From CAWJPW01 sp963844845 (lineage in GTDB: Bacteria; Acidobacteriota; Thermoanaerobaculia; Thermoanaerobaculales; Sulfomarinibacteraceae), in assembly GCA_963844845.1 (NCBI GenBank), contig CAWJPW010000010.1, positions 62,001 through 126,000 of the forward strand: a stretch of 64,000 nucleotides of DNA, written 5' to 3'. Positions 63,049 to 64,000 of this stretch are shown piece by piece (positions within the stretch are counted from its first letter, which is position 1; every line of letters starts with the position of its first letter). A program made the position numbers and the translations under genes. Below the pieces are notes generated by a model. That model searched no databases. It saw nothing but the letters and a program-made list of their open reading frames with translations, and had not been told where the DNA came from.

Positions 63049-64000
63049 TCACGGCGCCGTACCGCTCCACGCCCCCGTCCACCCGCTCTCGAACCCGTCG
63101 GCGAAAAGCGGTCGGCCGAGCTCGTCGGCGCCGAGATCGGCGAGACCGACGCCGTCCGGGCGAATCACACCGTCGAAGTCGTCGACGCAGTCGCTCGGAC
63201 TGGTGACCTGATCGACGGCCTCGGAAGCCGAGGCCAGCAGGTGGAGGTCACCGTCGGCCTCGTCTGCGAACCAGCCAGGATCGGCGGAGGTGAGGTTGTC
63301 GACGACCGTCGGCGCCGCACCATCGCGCGGCAGCACCACGCCGTCCATCAGGTTGCCCTGCACCGTCACGCCCGTGGCGCCGGCGAAGCGCACCTCCACC
63401 GCCACCGCCGTGCCGCCGGGCCGGTAGAGCCCGTGCGTGAGGATCGTGTTGTGAAGGATGCGGGCACCCGGCGAGGTGGTGTAGACGGCGGCGTCCACGG
63501 CGTAGGGCGCGGCTGGGTTCCAGCGGATGAAGTTGTTCCTGACGATGCCGCCGGAGTGGTCCGCACTGGCCACGAGCCCCAGCGAGACACCACGCGAGCA
63601 GTCGACGATGGTGCTCCGCTCCACGAGGGTGTCGGACGACCCCTGCCACATGAGAATCGCCGGGCCCGCGAGGGTACCGTCCTGGCAGGTGATCCCTCGC
63701 ACCACGCTGTCGCGCACGATCCACCGCCGCCCGCCCACCGCGTCGATGCCGTTGGTGTAGCAGTAGCCCAGCTCAGGATGGTGGATCGCGCCGGCAGTGA
63801 GGTACACCTCGCAGAGCTCGATGATCACGTCGTCGACGGTGCCCCCGCCGCTGTTGCCCTTGACGATCTGCTCCCCGGCGTCGAAGAGGCGACAGTGATA
63901 GAGGTGGACACGGGCGGCTCCCTGGTCGCCCTGCACGGCCACCGCGTGGTAGTACACCGAGCCCACGCTGAGGTCGGCGATCACCACGTCGGTGGCGGTG
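63049..64000 (-). CDS. Right-handed beta-helix secreted protein, N-terminus cut by window edge
   Basis: The frame is open to the right edge, so the start is missing. The visible 316 residues repeat short beta-coil turns (VERSTIVDCSRGVSLGLVAS, GGIVRNNFIRWNPA, GARILHNTILTHGLYRPGG, TGVTVQGNLMDGVVLP), as in pectate-lyase-like beta-helices. The end carries a DFDGVIRPDGVGLADLGADE stretch and the shared tail FADGFESGWTGAWSGTAP. It is probably secreted and may bind or cleave a polysaccharide. Confidence 0.82.
   Translation of the reverse strand, partial: TATDVVIADLSVGSVYYHAVAVQGDQGAARVHLYHCRLFDAGEQIVKGNSGGGTVDDVIIELCEVYLTAGAIHHPELGYCYTNGIDAVGGRRWIVRDSVVRGITCQDGTLAGPAILMWQGSSDTLVERSTIVDCSRGVSLGLVASADHSGGIVRNNFIRWNPAAPYAVDAAVYTTSPGARILHNTILTHGLYRPGGTAVAVEVRFAGATGVTVQGNLMDGVVLPRDGAAPTVVDNLTSADPGWFADEADGDLHLLASASEAVDQVTSPSDCVDDFDGVIRPDGVGLADLGADELGRPLFADGFESGWTGAWSGTAP

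Overview
The window is very GC-rich, single-copy-looking bacterial DNA. It is dense with secreted, repeat-rich and redox proteins: TolB/PD40 propellers, a tricorn-like S41 protease, a DUF5916 outer-membrane protein, multihaem cytochromes and an NrfD-type complex. Four secreted proteins end in the same short tail. This mix suggests an uncultured Gram-negative related to Acidobacteriota (Thermoanaerobaculia-like). That placement is inference; no rRNA or marker phylogeny is available here. I saw no phage, insertion sequence, CRISPR array, rRNA or tRNA. Several genes are decaying: an ECF sigma factor, a PAS histidine kinase, an NmrA-like protein, a dps and a metalloprotease copy.

Layout. 1-9.3 kb: partial TorF porin, PD40 protein, BON-LysM protein, TPR protein, lipase pair, pirin and acyl-ACP thioesterase, interleaved with pseudogenes. 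9.3-15.7 kb: a secreted protein, then a minus-strand run of histidine kinase, response regulator, fatty-acid desaturase and FMN enzyme, preceded by TspO. 15.9-24.3 kb: a DUF4003-like protein, a YheT hydrolase, a three-gene electron-transfer operon (ferredoxin, NrfD, 13-haem cytochrome), a tiny reading frame with an in-frame TGA and a SECIS-like hairpin, and a metalloprotease. 24.4-37.4 kb: cytochrome c, DUF5916 protein, PilZ protein, hydrolase, transhydrogenase, DUF2339 protein, DEAD-box helicase and AI-2E transporter.

37.4-42.5 kb is a methionine-pathway operon (metY, metX, aspartate kinase, asd). It is preceded by a methionine-rich leader peptide and a terminator/antiterminator arrangement. 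43-50 kb carries a nine-haem cytochrome fused to an extra C-terminal domain, a serine protease ending in a PKD domain and a cystine-knot-like tail, and two small secreted proteins. 50-57 kb carries an acyl-CoA ligase, a B12-binding radical SAM protein, a Fur/PerR-like repressor with two matching operators and a truncated dps target, a DUF6600 protein and a Bcp peroxiredoxin. 57-64 kb carries the tricorn-like protease, an oxidoreductase, a PD40 lipoprotein and a partial beta-helix protein.

The strongest leads are the probable small selenoprotein (21713-21910), the Met leader attenuator (37440-37600), the shared C-terminal tail, the sensor-linked desaturase operon and the cystine-knot protease. 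All calls were made by eye from sequence; none was tested by database search or folding software.
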